The notes: a model not told the origin generated them from the letters alone. Positions 1 to 9,201 are shown, counted from the stretch's first letter. The stretch: DNA of 35,536 nucleotides from Candidatus Gastranaerophilales bacterium (GCA_944323595.1 CALUTF010000018.1:1-35536); one strand, 5' to 3'. Translations and numbers: made by a program.

Positions 1-690
1 GAACCTGTTGTATTAACCGATATTCAAGGTATTGAAGACTTTTTAGGCGATATGGACTTTAAAGTTACAGGTAATGACACAGGTATCACTGCGCTTCAAA
101 TGGATATGAAAGCAAAAGGTATTGCAAATGAAACATTACGCCGTGCACTACAACAGGCAAAAGAAGGCAGATTGCATATCTTAGGCGAAATGAGAAAAGC
201 AATAACAGAACCGGGACCGATGTCACCTTATGCACCGAGCATCACAACAATGACAATTCCTGTTGAAGATATCGGAACAGTAATCGGACCTGGCGGAAAA
301 CAAATCCGTGCAATCATTGATGCATCAGGTGCTGAAATCGATATTCAGGATTCAGGTGTTGTAACTATCACATCTAACGATCAGGAAGGCGCTGAAATTG
401 CAAAACGCATGATTAGAGATTTAACTTTCAAACCTGAAGTAGGAATGATTATCAAAGGCAAAGTTGTAAGAATCATCCCGATAGGCGCGTTTGTTGAACT
501 TGGCGGCGGCAAAGACGGTATGGTTCATATCTCTCAAATCTGCAATGAAAGAATTGAAACTATCGAACCGCACGTAAAAATCGGCGACGAAGTTATCGTT
601 AAAGTTATCAAAATTGATGATAAAGGCAGAGTTAACCTCACGATGAAAGGGGTAACAGAAGAAGAAAAAGCAAACCTTTTAAATCAGTAA
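1..690 (+). CDS. pnp: Polyribonucleotide nucleotidyltransferase (PNPase), C-terminal part
   Basis: The reading frame is open from base 1, so the gene starts upstream of the window and about 229 C-terminal residues are visible. It begins in the end of the second RNase PH-like domain (TGITALQMDMKAKGI, then the helix with EGRLHILGEM). A KH domain follows with the RNA-binding loop VIGPGGKQIR, then an S1 domain (GMIIKGKVVRI, GAFVELGGGKDGMVHISQI). This order is diagnostic of bacterial PNPase, which degrades RNA 3'-5' by phosphorolysis and can add tails. The gene ends in TAA and a strong hairpin terminator lies 22 bases downstream. The tail after S1 is short. Identity is secure; only the N-terminus is missing, by window truncation. 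Confidence 0.97.
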   Translation, partial: EPVVLTDIQGIEDFLGDMDFKVTGNDTGITALQMDMKAKGIANETLRRALQQAKEGRLHILGEMRKAITEPGPMSPYAPSITTMTIPVEDIGTVIGPGGKQIRAIIDASGAEIDIQDSGVVTITSNDQEGAEIAKRMIRDLTFKPEVGMIIKGKVVRIIPIGAFVELGGGKDGMVHISQICNERIETIEPHVKIGDEVIVKVIKIDDKGRVNLTMKGVTEEEKANLLNQ

Positions 691-712
691 CACCTAAAAG
701 AAATCTATTAAA

Positions 713-750
713 ACAAGCCGGATATAATTGCATATCCGGCTTGTCTGTTT
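713..750. terminator. Bidirectional rho-independent terminator between pnp and the converging gene
   Basis: A perfect 13-bp stem (713-725 with 732-744; arm ACAAGCCGGATAT) closes a 6-base loop and is followed by TCTGTTT on the plus strand. The opposite side is A-rich (TTAAAA), giving a U-rich tail for minus-strand transcripts. It sits between two convergent stop codons and can serve both genes. Confidence 0.88.
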
Positions 751-761
751 AATAAACCATT

Positions 762-2687
762 TTATTCTACAGGCCCAAGTTCTGTTGTTTTGTATGTTTT
801 ATCGTTAAATCTGATTTTCACCTGAGTTCCGTCAGGTTTAATGCGGATACCCTCATAGATTCCGTCACCAACTCTTGTTAAATCATCATCACCCCATGAG
901 CCTTTAGTTTTTATTTTTTCAACAACTCCGTTATTGTACAATTCGGTGTTTTCATATCCGTCAGCGCCTTTATAATTATGCTCTATTTTTTTGCCGTTTG
1001 CATCAAATTTAGAATTTGTTTCGCAGATAAATTTGCCATCTTTATCAAATCTTGTTTCTTTTACTACATTATTTTGAGAATTATACTGATATTCAGTAAC
1101 CATTCCGTCAGAATAAACTTTCTTTTCTGTTTTGACTACTTTGTTATAATCAACTGTAGCATTTGCAGCATTTTTTCCGGTCTGCTTTGATTCATCAACA
1201 GGCTTTGCTGCCGGTTTACTTTCTGCCGGTTTTACTTCAGGAGCTGCCGTTTGCTGTGTTTTAGAATTTTTAGCTGCTATTTTGTAATAAGTTGATTCCC
1301 CTGTTTTAATAAGAATATATTTATTAGTAGCAATCAAATCAATACCCAGCATGTCAGCTGTTGATTTGAGAGTTTGGATATCTCCTAAATCTGCTTGATT
1401 CAAATCTTTGACAAATGATTTTACAAGCTCAGGATTTCTAGGATTTCCCTTGAGTAAATCAGTAATCATAGGTTTCCAATCACTCTGTGTTTTCAACTCT
1501 ATGGCTTGATCTACAATTGTTGTATACTTAGGCTTATTTTCAATTTGTGGTTTAGTTTCCGGCTTAACTTCTGGTTTTGCTTCCGGCTTAGCTTCTGGTT
1601 TTACTTCCGGTTTTACTTCTGGCTTAACTTCTGGTTTTGCTTCCGGCTTAGCTTCCGGCTTAACTTCCGGTTTTACTTCTGGCTTAACTTCCGGTTTTGC
1701 TTCCGGCTTAGCTTCTGGTTTTACTTCTGGCTTAACTTCTGGTTTTGCTTCCGGCTTAGCTTCTGGTTTTGCTTCCGGCTTAGCTTCTGGTTTACCTTTC
1801 GGTTTACCTTGATTTTCAACCATACGTTGTCCTTTATTAGCACCTGCTCTAATTGTCAGGAATGCAGGGATTGCCATACCTGCTTCTATACCGCCGTCCC
1901 AGGCCTGTTCCATACGAGCTTTTGCTTCTTCTTCCGTGGTTGCATCGTAATAACCTTTTGTGCCTTGAATTAAATTTTTGCCGCCATTATATGTCATATA
2001 ACCGCTTAAACCAAGACCGGCAGTTTTTGAAAGTCTTGCAATACTGTTTACTAATTTTTTACCACCACCCAATTTTTTGGTAATAGGAGCTGCTAAAGCT
2101 AAACCGGCAATGGTACCAAGCGTTGCCCCCGTTCTTTTCCAGCTAAAACCGTTTTCGTCACAGAACATATTTTTTACAAAATTCTTACCGCTTTTTGCTC
2201 CGATTTCACCAATTTGGTTCCATGAAAGTTCATAGCGTCCCTGCGTTTTTTCTTCAGGTTGTTGTTCCTGCGCACTTAAAGGTTTTTGTGCCTGTTTCGC
2301 AGCTTCAGCCGCCGCAATATCTTCCGGAGTTGCGACGACTACTTCTTCAGGTTCATTTATCTGAACACCCATTGATTGATACAAAGAGGTCATTTCTTCT
2401 TGTGTAAATTCTATATTTTGATCAGGATATACAATATAACTTGTTTTCCAACCATTGCTTGTTTTATCATTACCGCCGCGGAAAATTGGTGCTTGATTAT
2501 TTTTTAAACGTTCTTCCTGTATTTTATCAAGAGTTTCTAATGTCTTTTGCCATTGAGAAAGAGTAATTTTTCCGTCTGACATTGTTGCATACGGATTTTC
2601 TTCTACTAACTTTTTCAAAGCATGCGTAATCCCGTAAGGTTTGGAAATAACAATTCTGGTGTTTCCTTGAACTTGTAAATCTGACAT
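762..2687 (-). CDS. Hypothetical protein with a (KPEA/V)20 repeat stalk
   Basis: 641 aa, function not recognised. The start ATG (2685-2687) has GGGGAA upstream. Four parts are visible. (1) An N-terminal region to about residue 160 that is charged with short alanine/glutamate runs. (2) A glycine/alanine-rich, moderately hydrophobic block ([29 protein letters not shown]), possibly membrane-active. (3) Twenty uninterrupted tetrapeptides [12 protein letters not shown], about residues 299-378, a typical extended stalk. (4) A C-terminal region ending in short repeats of the form [10 protein letters not shown] / DKDGKF / [11 protein letters not shown], resembling YwqK/MORN-like beta repeats. No signal peptide is visible. 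The gene converges on pnp. It may be a surface or linker protein, but that is inference from the stalk. Confidence 0.8.
   Translation of the reverse strand: MSDLQVQGNTRIVISKPYGITHALKKLVEENPYATMSDGKITLSQWQKTLETLDKIQEERLKNNQAPIFRGGNDKTSNGWKTSYIVYPDQNIEFTQEEMTSLYQSMGVQINEPEEVVVATPEDIAAAEAAKQAQKPLSAQEQQPEEKTQGRYELSWNQIGEIGAKSGKNFVKNMFCDENGFSWKRTGATLGTIAGLALAAPITKKLGGGKKLVNSIARLSKTAGLGLSGYMTYNGGKNLIQGTKGYYDATTEEEAKARMEQAWDGGIEAGMAIPAFLTIRAGANKGQRMVENQGKPKGKPEAKPEAKPEAKPEAKPEVKPEVKPEAKPEAKPEVKPEVKPEVKPEAKPEAKPEVKPEVKPEVKPEAKPEAKPEVKPETKPQIENKPKYTTIVDQAIELKTQSDWKPMITDLLKGNPRNPELVKSFVKDLNQADLGDIQTLKSTADMLGIDLIATNKYILIKTGESTYYKIAAKNSKTQQTAAPEVKPAESKPAAKPVDESKQTGKNAANATVDYNKVVKTEKKVYSDGMVTEYQYNSQNNVVKETRFDKDGKFICETNSKFDANGKKIEHNYKGADGYENTELYNNGVVEKIKTKGSWGDDDLTRVGDGIYEGIRIKPDGTQVKIRFNDKTYKTTELGPVE
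1554..1793 (-). repeat. 12-bp tandem coding repeat (20 units) with 60-bp higher-order period
   Basis: Exactly 240 bp, encoding 20 KPE(A/V/T) units in the minus-strand gene. Synonymous and A/V changes create a super-period of 60 bp (five units), so the blocks starting at 1561, 1621 and 1681 begin almost identically. The unit length is a multiple of 3, so copy-number changes alter stalk length without breaking the frame. Confidence 0.95.
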
Positions 2688-2810
2688 AATAAATTCCCCA
2701 TTTTAACTTAAATTTCCCCGTTATAATATATAAGTTTTTTTATATAAAAAGAATTTACTTTTTTTTGAATTATATTAACAAATATTACAAGTTGTTATAA
2801 AAAACACAAA

Positions 2811-5030
2811 TTAACTGGAAATAATACGCATATATTTTTCTAGAAGCACCTGACGTAGCACAGGTTCATTGATATAAGTTCTGATGTTATCAATATCGCA
2901 AGCAAGCGAACAAAACATAATATTGGCATGATTTGACAACAAGTCTTCCAGCATTAATGCGCACTGCACATCTTTAATAGCCTGCGAGACATCAGGTTTG
3001 AGTAGCAGTTTCGCGGAGCCGCCATATTTATCAACAAATTGTGTTGACTTCAAATCTTTACTAACACGTGACTTAATATTAGGATGTGCTTGAATATTGG
3101 CTGCTAACAGTCTCAATATTTCACACTGATAGTCATATTGTGACGGAATACTTTTTTGCAAATCCATTCTTTCAAGATAAGATATAAGTTCACTATAAAC
3201 CCTGTTTATTTCATTGCTTTTTTTTATCGGCAGCAGGTAATCCGCATAATTTCGTTCTAAATCCTGTCGTTCTTTTGGTGACCATTCATCAATATGCAAA
3301 GTATCTGTAGCAAAAGACAAAAGTCTTTGAGTATCAAGCAATAATAATTCAGCATATTTATCTGGCAGACCGGTAAGGATTTGTTCTGCAAAAGCAATGT
3401 CATTTGCTCTGAGTAACTGAGGATATGCAGTATTAAAATCACGGTTTATTTCAGCAGATATTTTTCTGTAGACATCTGGCGGCATAAATTTAGATTTAGC
3501 GTAATCAGGCACTTTTGAGAGAAGTGCGATTGATTCTTTATAATCTTCCGACGCCAGAGGGGATTTAAGCATAAAATTAAGATACTTATTAACAAAACCT
3601 CTCGGAAGTAATTTTATTTCCTGTCTGAGAGCGTTTCCGAATTCTTCATCAATTTTCAAGACAAAAGTTATTTTATTTCCGTCCGGAGAATCAAATTGAT
3701 AAACTTTTGCCCCGTTTTTAATTGCAAGCTCTCTAAGCAGAGCATCAGGATCTATATCAGGCTTATCCTGAATTTTTTCTTGAACAACTACTTCTTCATC
3801 GGACGGTAAAGAGGCAAATAGTTCTTCATATTCGAACTGAATCCTATCATGCTCTTTTTGCCGTGCAATTCTGTTCGGCTTTATCGAATGCGCATAGTCT
3901 AACAAGTCCTGAAATTCTTCATTATTACCGTCAGCACCGTACGCATCCATGAATAATTTTATTGTGTCTTTCATTGCTGTAGAACGCTGCGTTTTTATAA
4001 ACGGATCACTGTTCCAGTAATCTTCTAATTTTGTTTTCTGGGAGGCAGTCAAATTTTCATAATTTTCCCAGAAATCTTTCATTTCTTCTGAGGCATGAAC
4101 TTTTTCCAGAACAATGGCATTTATTTCTCCAAGGTATTTTGTAACAAATGAATCTTTAATGCCATCTTTAATATTACGTTTTTTCAATTGTTTTTTAGTT
4201 TCTTCAAGATTACCTTTACCGCTTATTAAGGCGTCTGAAAGTTTGTCAATTTCCCAGTCCTTAACATTATCAAATTTCTTTTTAACAGGTTCGGATTTTA
4301 CTGCAGATTTCTGGACAGAGTTTTCCTTATGCTGAATTCTGGAATCAATAGCTTTGCGCGGTTTATATACGTATGGGAAGTCTTCACGGGTCGCAACAAA
4401 TGAATTCCAGAACGCTGTATTCGGGTATTTAATTCCAAAAGCTGAAAGTGTACGGTAATCAATAGGACTTAAGCCCTTATAGTGTACGGAAATGTCTTTT
4501 TGAAAATCTTTATTAATTTCTTTCAGCGTTTTGCCCTCAATATAAATCTTTTTAAGAATATATAGTCCTAAATTATCCTGTCCATTCTTGAATAAAGATT
4601 TATCTTCCTGTTTCATCAAATCAATTTCGGCAAGGACACCCGTGCGGGATTTAATCGCCGGTTTATCTTTTAAATTAGCGAACAATTTTTCTTCAGGATA
4701 GACAAGCTTTACCTGTTCCAAATTTTGCACACCGTTAAGGTCAGAAAATACCAATTTCATCATCTGCGCCGGCGGCATGTTTTGCCGGTCTTCGTAATCG
4801 TCAAACAAATAATCTTTCATTGTCTGAGGCATACCGTTTCTATTAAAATCCTGTTCAAAAAAATTGGCAGGAGTTCTGAAAAGACGTGCTCCAAATGTAA
4901 TATTATAATCCTGATAATATGGAGGATTATAATCTGCTATCGGATTTGTACTGTTGTTAATTTTATTTTTGTTTAATTGCGGTAAATGTGTGCGGGTAAA
5001 TTGTATATTATTTATTTTTTCAATTTGCAT
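2811..5030 (-). CDS. Conserved-style hypothetical protein with N-terminal FGARL motif
   Basis: 739 aa, no family I can name. The start ATG at 5028-5030 has AAGGAAAA about 6 bases upstream. No signal peptide or transmembrane helix is apparent. The protein is mostly charged and helical, with disordered stretches (around residues 220-250, lysine/serine/glutamate rich). The first 50 residues carry two short F-containing motifs, NIQFTRT (8-14) and NITFGAR (43-49); the second matches the motif seen near the N-terminus of three other proteins in this window. A following segment is rich in M/P (GMPQTMKDYL, NMPPAQMMKLVF). It lies 123 bases upstream of the KPE-repeat gene in the same direction, with AT-rich spacer and no clear terminator between them. 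Probably lineage-specific; function unknown. Confidence 0.8.
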   Translation of the reverse strand: MQIEKINNIQFTRTHLPQLNKNKINNSTNPIADYNPPYYQDYNITFGARLFRTPANFFEQDFNRNGMPQTMKDYLFDDYEDRQNMPPAQMMKLVFSDLNGVQNLEQVKLVYPEEKLFANLKDKPAIKSRTGVLAEIDLMKQEDKSLFKNGQDNLGLYILKKIYIEGKTLKEINKDFQKDISVHYKGLSPIDYRTLSAFGIKYPNTAFWNSFVATREDFPYVYKPRKAIDSRIQHKENSVQKSAVKSEPVKKKFDNVKDWEIDKLSDALISGKGNLEETKKQLKKRNIKDGIKDSFVTKYLGEINAIVLEKVHASEEMKDFWENYENLTASQKTKLEDYWNSDPFIKTQRSTAMKDTIKLFMDAYGADGNNEEFQDLLDYAHSIKPNRIARQKEHDRIQFEYEELFASLPSDEEVVVQEKIQDKPDIDPDALLRELAIKNGAKVYQFDSPDGNKITFVLKIDEEFGNALRQEIKLLPRGFVNKYLNFMLKSPLASEDYKESIALLSKVPDYAKSKFMPPDVYRKISAEINRDFNTAYPQLLRANDIAFAEQILTGLPDKYAELLLLDTQRLLSFATDTLHIDEWSPKERQDLERNYADYLLPIKKSNEINRVYSELISYLERMDLQKSIPSQYDYQCEILRLLAANIQAHPNIKSRVSKDLKSTQFVDKYGGSAKLLLKPDVSQAIKDVQCALMLEDLLSNHANIMFCSLACDIDNIRTYINEPVLRQVLLEKYMRIISS

Positions 5031-5084
5031 GCTTTTTCCTTATTCATCGTGTATCCACTATTTTAAAACAAAAGAAAAATATTT

Positions 5085-5112
5085 TTGCTAGCATCTGTCT
5101 AGGTTTTATGAT
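5085..5112 (+). promoter_or_regulatory. Sigma-70-type promoter of the pfkB-family gene
   Basis: TTGCTA (5085-5090) and TATGAT (5107-5112) are separated by 16 bases. The predicted start is near 5119, giving a leader of about 32 bases that includes the GAGAGGA ribosome-binding site. Confidence 0.5.
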
Positions 5113-5150
5113 AAACTTTACATAAAGTTATAGAATTGAGAGGATTAAGT

Positions 5151-6200
5151 ATGTTCAATATTATCACAATCGGCAGCGCAACAATGGATGTATTTGTAGA
5201 AAGCGATGATGCCAATATAGTTTCAGTTTGTACTAAAAATAAAAAATCAGAATTTATGAGTTATCCATACGGTGCAAAAGTTGAAATTACGGATTTTGAT
5301 TCGCAAGTAGGCGGAGGAGGAGTTAACACTGCAGTGAACTTTGCAAACCTTGGATTTAAAACCAGCGTTATCTGCAAAATCGGCGATGATATCTACTCTG
5401 AGGGTATTCTGAAATCCTTTGAGAATAAAAAGAATATTGATACTTCAAATATTATTCAAGATCCTAATGTAAGTACAGGTTTTTCAATAATTCTCACAAG
5501 CTTTCAGGGAGACAGAACCGTTCTTGCACACAGGGGCGCAAATGCAATGATTAAAAAATCCGATATTAATTTTGATGCAATAAAAAAAGCAAAATTTCTC
5601 TACATTGCACCGATGAACGGTGATAGCACCAAAGTTCTTGATGATATCGTAAAATTTGCAGACGAAAATAACGTATTTGTTTGCTTTAATGCAGGAACAT
5701 CAAGCATAAAACGTGGTTTTAACTACATCAAAAAAATTCTTGAAAGTGCTGAAATCGTTGTAATGAACAGAGATGAAGCATCTATGTCTACAGGTATACA
5801 AATAAGACCTGACACAAGAACAGAAAAATTTTCTGAAGAAAAAATTCATCCGGACTTAAAGGCTATATTTAAAAAATTAAAAATCGGTGATACACAAATT
5901 ATTGTAATCACAGACGGAAGCCACGGTGCGTATGCATATGATGGAGAACATTACTATTTCTGTCCGGTATACGACGGCCCTGTAGTATCAACTCTCGGTG
6001 CCGGAGATGCTTTTGCATCAACTTTCTGTGCAGCTCTCGGTAAAACAAAGCTGGATATAGGGCGTTCTTTGATGTATGCATCTGTAAATTCAGCGGGAGT
6101 AGTTTCTGAATTCGGAGCAACTCAGGGGCTTAGAACATTTAAACAAATTGAAGAAATGCTTCAGGCAAGACCTGAATATACATACGAAATTTTGGAATAA
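5151..6200 (+). CDS. PfkB-family carbohydrate/nucleoside kinase
   Basis: 349 aa from ATG 5151, chosen because GAGAGGA (5138-5144) sits 6 bases upstream. A TTG at 5136 would extend the frame but overlaps that ribosome-binding site. The ribokinase-like fold is shown by the N-terminal glycine signature GGGGVNTAVNFANLGF (about residues 53-70) and the C-terminal signature LGAGDAFAS, with the catalytic base predicted at Asp286 and the anion hole formed by GAGD. PfkB enzymes phosphorylate sugars or nucleosides with ATP in the cytoplasm; the substrate cannot be read from the sequence. An insertion of charged residues (about 215-235) precedes the ATP-binding part. It has its own promoter and no evident operon partner; the next gene has a separate -10 box. 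Confidence 0.9.
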   Translation: MFNIITIGSATMDVFVESDDANIVSVCTKNKKSEFMSYPYGAKVEITDFDSQVGGGGVNTAVNFANLGFKTSVICKIGDDIYSEGILKSFENKKNIDTSNIIQDPNVSTGFSIILTSFQGDRTVLAHRGANAMIKKSDINFDAIKKAKFLYIAPMNGDSTKVLDDIVKFADENNVFVCFNAGTSSIKRGFNYIKKILESAEIVVMNRDEASMSTGIQIRPDTRTEKFSEEKIHPDLKAIFKKLKIGDTQIIVITDGSHGAYAYDGEHYYFCPVYDGPVVSTLGAGDAFASTFCAALGKTKLDIGRSLMYASVNSAGVVSEFGATQGLRTFKQIEEMLQARPEYTYEILE

Positions 6201-6237
6201 CAATTGTTAAGAAATCCCATCATTTCATTTTTTATAG

Positions 6238-6243
6238 TATAAT
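6238..6243 (+). promoter_or_regulatory. -10 box for the nfnA-like/etfBA operon
   Basis: A perfect TATAAT at 6238-6243 would start transcription near 6250 and leave a 28-base leader with TAGGAGAG before ATG 6278. No convincing -35 element is seen. Confidence 0.4.
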
Positions 6244-6277
6244 CTCATTATAAATATTTGATTTGTAGGAGAGAAAT

Positions 6278-7123
6278 ATGGGATATAAAATTTTAGCCAA
6301 AAAGGAAATTTGTCCGAACCAGTATGAAATAAAAATAGACGCTCCTTACGTTGTAAGGAATGCAAAAGCAGGACAATTTATAATATTCAGAGCCACGGAA
6401 AACAGTGAACGTGTACCTTTAACTATCGCTGATATTGATAAAGAAAAAGGTGAATTAACTCTGGTATTTATGGCTGTAGGATATTCAACAAAACAGCTTG
6501 CGGCATTAAACGTAGGAGATGAAGTTCACGATATAGTAGGACCCCTGGGGCAGCCGACACATATTAAAAAATACGGAACCGTTGTATGCCTTGCCGGAGG
6601 CTATGGAGCGGCTCCATGCTATTTAATTGCTAAGGCTTTTAAAGAAGCAGGAAACAAAGTATACATGATTATGGGTGCAAGAAATAAGGATTTAATTTTC
6701 TGGGCTGACAAGATGAAAGACGCCTGCACTGAATTATTCATAACAACAGATGACGGTACTATGGGTGAAAAAGGTTTTGTAACACAGGTTCTTGAACGTC
6801 TGATGGGGCAGGAAAAAATTGATTACGCAATAGCCGTTGGTCCTATGCCAATGATGAGAGCAGTGGCGGATTTAACCCGTAATAAAGGAATTTATACTGA
6901 AGCAAGCATGAACCCGATTATGGTTGACGGAACAGGTATGTGTGGAGCCTGCAGACTGACAGTAGGCGGAGAAGTTAAATTTGCCTGTGTTGACGGTCCT
7001 GATTTTGACGCTCATAAAATTGATTTTGATGAAGTTATTAACAGAACAAGAATATATAAAGATCAGGAAAGAAAACGCGACGAAAATTGCAACCTTTTAA
7101 AACAAGCAGAAACGTTACATTAA
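6278..7123 (+). CDS. NfnA-like FAD/NAD(P)-binding oxidoreductase with [2Fe-2S] site
   Basis: 281 aa, the usual length of the sulfide/dihydroorotate dehydrogenase-like flavoprotein family (NfnA/SudB/PyrK superfamily). Residues 1-95 form the FAD-binding barrel (AGQFIIFRATENSERVPLTI). Residues about 100-215 form the NAD(P)-binding domain (VVCLAGGYGAAPCYLIAKA, IAVGPMPMMRAV). The C-terminal cluster segment reads VDGTGMCGACR, then FACVDGPDF. This offers three cysteines and an upstream aspartate, matching the unusual Asp/3-Cys [2Fe-2S] site known in NfnA rather than the four-Cys PyrK type. NfnA normally pairs with NfnB (a GltD-like large subunit), which is not in the window. Instead a 4-Cys protein and EtfBA follow. 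TAGGAGAG precedes the ATG. The family assignment is firm; the electron donor and acceptor are not. Confidence 0.85.
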   Translation: MGYKILAKKEICPNQYEIKIDAPYVVRNAKAGQFIIFRATENSERVPLTIADIDKEKGELTLVFMAVGYSTKQLAALNVGDEVHDIVGPLGQPTHIKKYGTVVCLAGGYGAAPCYLIAKAFKEAGNKVYMIMGARNKDLIFWADKMKDACTELFITTDDGTMGEKGFVTQVLERLMGQEKIDYAIAVGPMPMMRAVADLTRNKGIYTEASMNPIMVDGTGMCGACRLTVGGEVKFACVDGPDFDAHKIDFDEVINRTRIYKDQERKRDENCNLLKQAETLH

Positions 7124-7138
7124 AGGAGATTATAATAT

Positions 7139-7327
7139 ATGGCAATTCAAAAAGATATACCTTTCTGCCCGCTGATGAGTGTAGCCGCAAATGTTGATAT
7201 GGTCTGCACACAGGAAAGATGCGCGTGGTACATAGCAAACGTAAAAAAATGCTCTATGTATTTACTCGGGTATAATGCTCTAATCAGTGCAAACACAAAA
7301 CAGACAGCAGCGAAAAAATCAGGTTAA
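7139..7327 (+). CDS. Small four-cysteine protein in the ETF operon
   Basis: 62 aa, beginning 15 bases after the nfnA-like gene with AAGGAG ahead of its ATG, and ending 8 bases before etfB. The cysteines lie at residues 10, 23, 28 and 38 (FCPLMS, VCTQERCAWY, KKCSMY). Small bacterial proteins with a CPxM...C...CAW...C layout are common, and I take this as a probable metal or Fe-S binding fold; that is inference from spacing. The C-terminus is basic and probably flexible (KQTAAKKSG). Its position between two redox modules suggests a role in electron transfer or in assembly of those flavoproteins, but no function is established. Confidence 0.75.
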   Translation: MAIQKDIPFCPLMSVAANVDMVCTQERCAWYIANVKKCSMYLLGYNALISANTKQTAAKKSG

Positions 7328-7335
7328 ATTAAACT

Positions 7336-8139
7336 ATGAAAATTGCAATATGCATCAAACAGGTTCCTGACACAACAGATATCAAATGGACCGAACATAA
7401 CACAATTCAGAGAGAGGGAGTCGAAAGCATCCTTAACCCTTATGATGTATACGCGATTGAAGCAGCATTAAAAATTAAACAAAAAGATACTAATGCTGAA
7501 CTTACTGCTCTCACAATGGGTCCTGCACAGGCAGAAGAAATTTTGAGAAAAGCAATATCTGTCGGCGTTGACAGGGGGTATTTAATATCTGATAAAAAAT
7601 TTGCTGCAGCTGACACATACGCAACAGGTTCGACGCTCTCTGCCGCAATAAAAAAAATTATACCTGATTTTGATATGATAATTTGCGGACAATTTGCCAT
7701 TGACGGAGATACCGCGCAAACAGGACCGACTGTTGCGAATATGCTGAACATCCCGCAGATAACCTATGTGAAAGAAATCGAAAGCTTTGACGAAAAAACA
7801 GTAACAGTCTTGAGAGAAGTTGAAGACGGGGTAGAAAAATTAACCGCGGAATTTCCGGTACTGCTCTGCCTATTGAAAAAAGAAGACGAAGAGCCGACAA
7901 GGGCTAAAATTAACGGAATAATTAATGCAAAAAATGCAGAAATTACAACTTTGACAATGGATGATATCGAGCTTGCTCCAGAACGAGCCGGGCTGAAAGG
8001 TTCTCCTACATACGTAAGCAAAGCTTTCCGACCTATTCAGAAGCATCGCAATGTTCCGCCGACAGAAGCTTCTCCGGAAAGTCAGGTGATTTTTTTATAC
8101 AACAAACTGCATGAATTAGGAGCGTTTGACAATGAGTAA
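7336..8139 (+). CDS. etfB: Electron transfer flavoprotein beta subunit
   Basis: 267 aa, full length. Family landmarks in order: the N-terminus MKIAICIKQVPDTTDIKW, the NPYDVYAIEAAL helix, ALTMGPAQAEEILRKA, the nucleotide loop CGQFAIDGDTAQTGP, and the C-terminal recognition segment ERAGLKGSPTYVSKAF. The DGDTAQ-GP form of the loop is, as I recall, typical of the anaerobic clade containing electron-bifurcating ETFs; respiratory ETFs tend to have D-D-C-N-Q there. EtfB forms a heterodimer with EtfA and moves electrons between flavin dehydrogenases. No good Shine-Dalgarno sequence is seen before the ATG, so translation may be coupled to the upstream small gene. It overlaps etfA by 8 bases. Confidence 0.95.
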   Translation: MKIAICIKQVPDTTDIKWTEHNTIQREGVESILNPYDVYAIEAALKIKQKDTNAELTALTMGPAQAEEILRKAISVGVDRGYLISDKKFAAADTYATGSTLSAAIKKIIPDFDMIICGQFAIDGDTAQTGPTVANMLNIPQITYVKEIESFDEKTVTVLREVEDGVEKLTAEFPVLLCLLKKEDEEPTRAKINGIINAKNAEITTLTMDDIELAPERAGLKGSPTYVSKAFRPIQKHRNVPPTEASPESQVIFLYNKLHELGAFDNE

Positions 8140-9136
8140 AGGTATTTTACTATACGCAGAACTTACAAGATACAGTGAAGACGGACAATACGTTCATCCT
8201 GTATTTTTTGAACTGGCGGCTAAAGCTAACGAATTATCAAAAAAACTTAATGATGCTCCGATTTATGCAATACTTTTAGGAAGCAAAAACCTTGTTGAAA
8301 ACTTTAAAGAGGGATTTACCGAAAATAATATTGATACGGTTTATGTTGTTGAGGATGAAAGATTACAGGATTATTCAACAGAATACTATTCTAAAATCAT
8401 TACAGATTTAACAAAAGAAATCGATCCTGAAATTTTCATAATAGGTGCAACAACTCAAGGCAGAGATATTGCACCAAGAATATCTTCATCACTGCACACA
8501 GGACTTACTGCAGACTGTATAGAATTAGATATAAACGAAAAAGGTCAGCTTGCAGCAACACGTCCGACATTCGGCGGACAGCTTATGGCAACGATTCTAT
8601 GCAAAAATCAGCCTCAAATGGCAACGGTCAGACCGAAAGTTTTTAAGCCGCTGAAAGAATTTGTAAAAAAAGATACTAAATTTATTACGAAAAAAGCAAA
8701 TATCGATGACATAGAAAAAAAAGTTAACCTCATTGAATTCCTTAAAAATCCGGAAAAAGAAGAAAGTGCACTTGAAGATGCAGAAATCATTGTTGCGGGT
8801 GGACGGGGAATGAAAGATTTAATGGGATTTGAAATGTTAAAAGAATTTGCGTCACTGTTAAATGCAAAAGTCGGCGCAAGCCGTGTTGCCGTTGAAATGG
8901 GGCTTGCAAGCCATGAAATGCAAATCGGTCAGACCGGAAAAACTGTTACTCCCAAAATCTACATAGCCTGCGGCATATCCGGAGCACTGCAGCATACTGT
9001 AGGTATGACTGGTTCCGATAAAATTATTGCAATTAACATTGATAAAAATGCACCTATCTTTGATATTGCAGATATAGCTATTGCAGGCGATGTGTTTGAA
9101 ATACTTCCAGAACTTATTAACATGATTAAAAAATAA
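8132..9136 (+). CDS. etfA: Electron transfer flavoprotein alpha subunit
   Basis: 334 aa from ATG 8132. TAGGAG (8117-8122) is 9 bases upstream, whereas the alternative TTG at 8126 is only 3 bases from it. The C-terminal FAD domain is canonical: VAGGRGMKD, GASRVAVEMGL, EMQIGQTGKTVTPKIYIAC, GISGALQHTVGM and AINIDKNAPIFDIADI. The N-terminal half is the usual Rossmann-like EtfA domain I. It overlaps the end of etfB by 8 bases (translational coupling), as expected for subunits made in equal amounts. The spacer to purA has no clear terminator but a new promoter. The EtfA/EtfB pair is complete; the partner dehydrogenase is not visible. Confidence 0.96.
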   Translation: MSKGILLYAELTRYSEDGQYVHPVFFELAAKANELSKKLNDAPIYAILLGSKNLVENFKEGFTENNIDTVYVVEDERLQDYSTEYYSKIITDLTKEIDPEIFIIGATTQGRDIAPRISSSLHTGLTADCIELDINEKGQLAATRPTFGGQLMATILCKNQPQMATVRPKVFKPLKEFVKKDTKFITKKANIDDIEKKVNLIEFLKNPEKEESALEDAEIIVAGGRGMKDLMGFEMLKEFASLLNAKVGASRVAVEMGLASHEMQIGQTGKTVTPKIYIACGISGALQHTVGMTGSDKIIAINIDKNAPIFDIADIAIAGDVFEILPELINMIKK

Positions 9137-9172
9137 GGATAAAGCACTGACAGACTCAAATTTCTGGAAAGA

Positions 9173-9201
9173 TTTACCATAAAATTTTTCTGTGTTAAAA
9201 T
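9173..9201 (+). promoter_or_regulatory. Promoter of purA
   Basis: TTTACC (9173-9178) and TAAAAT (9196-9201) are separated by 17 bases, with an extended TGT immediately before the -10 element. Transcription would start near 9208, about 28 bases before the ATG. Confidence 0.45.

Noticed and set aside
1506..1973. Plus-strand open frame with repeated aromatic residues (FWFCFRLSF)
   Set aside because: It is the antisense of the KPE repeat, with no start context, and is explained by the repeat.
5136..5150. Earlier TTG start for the PfkB-family gene
   Set aside because: The TTG overlaps the GAGAGGA ribosome-binding site that fits ATG 5151.
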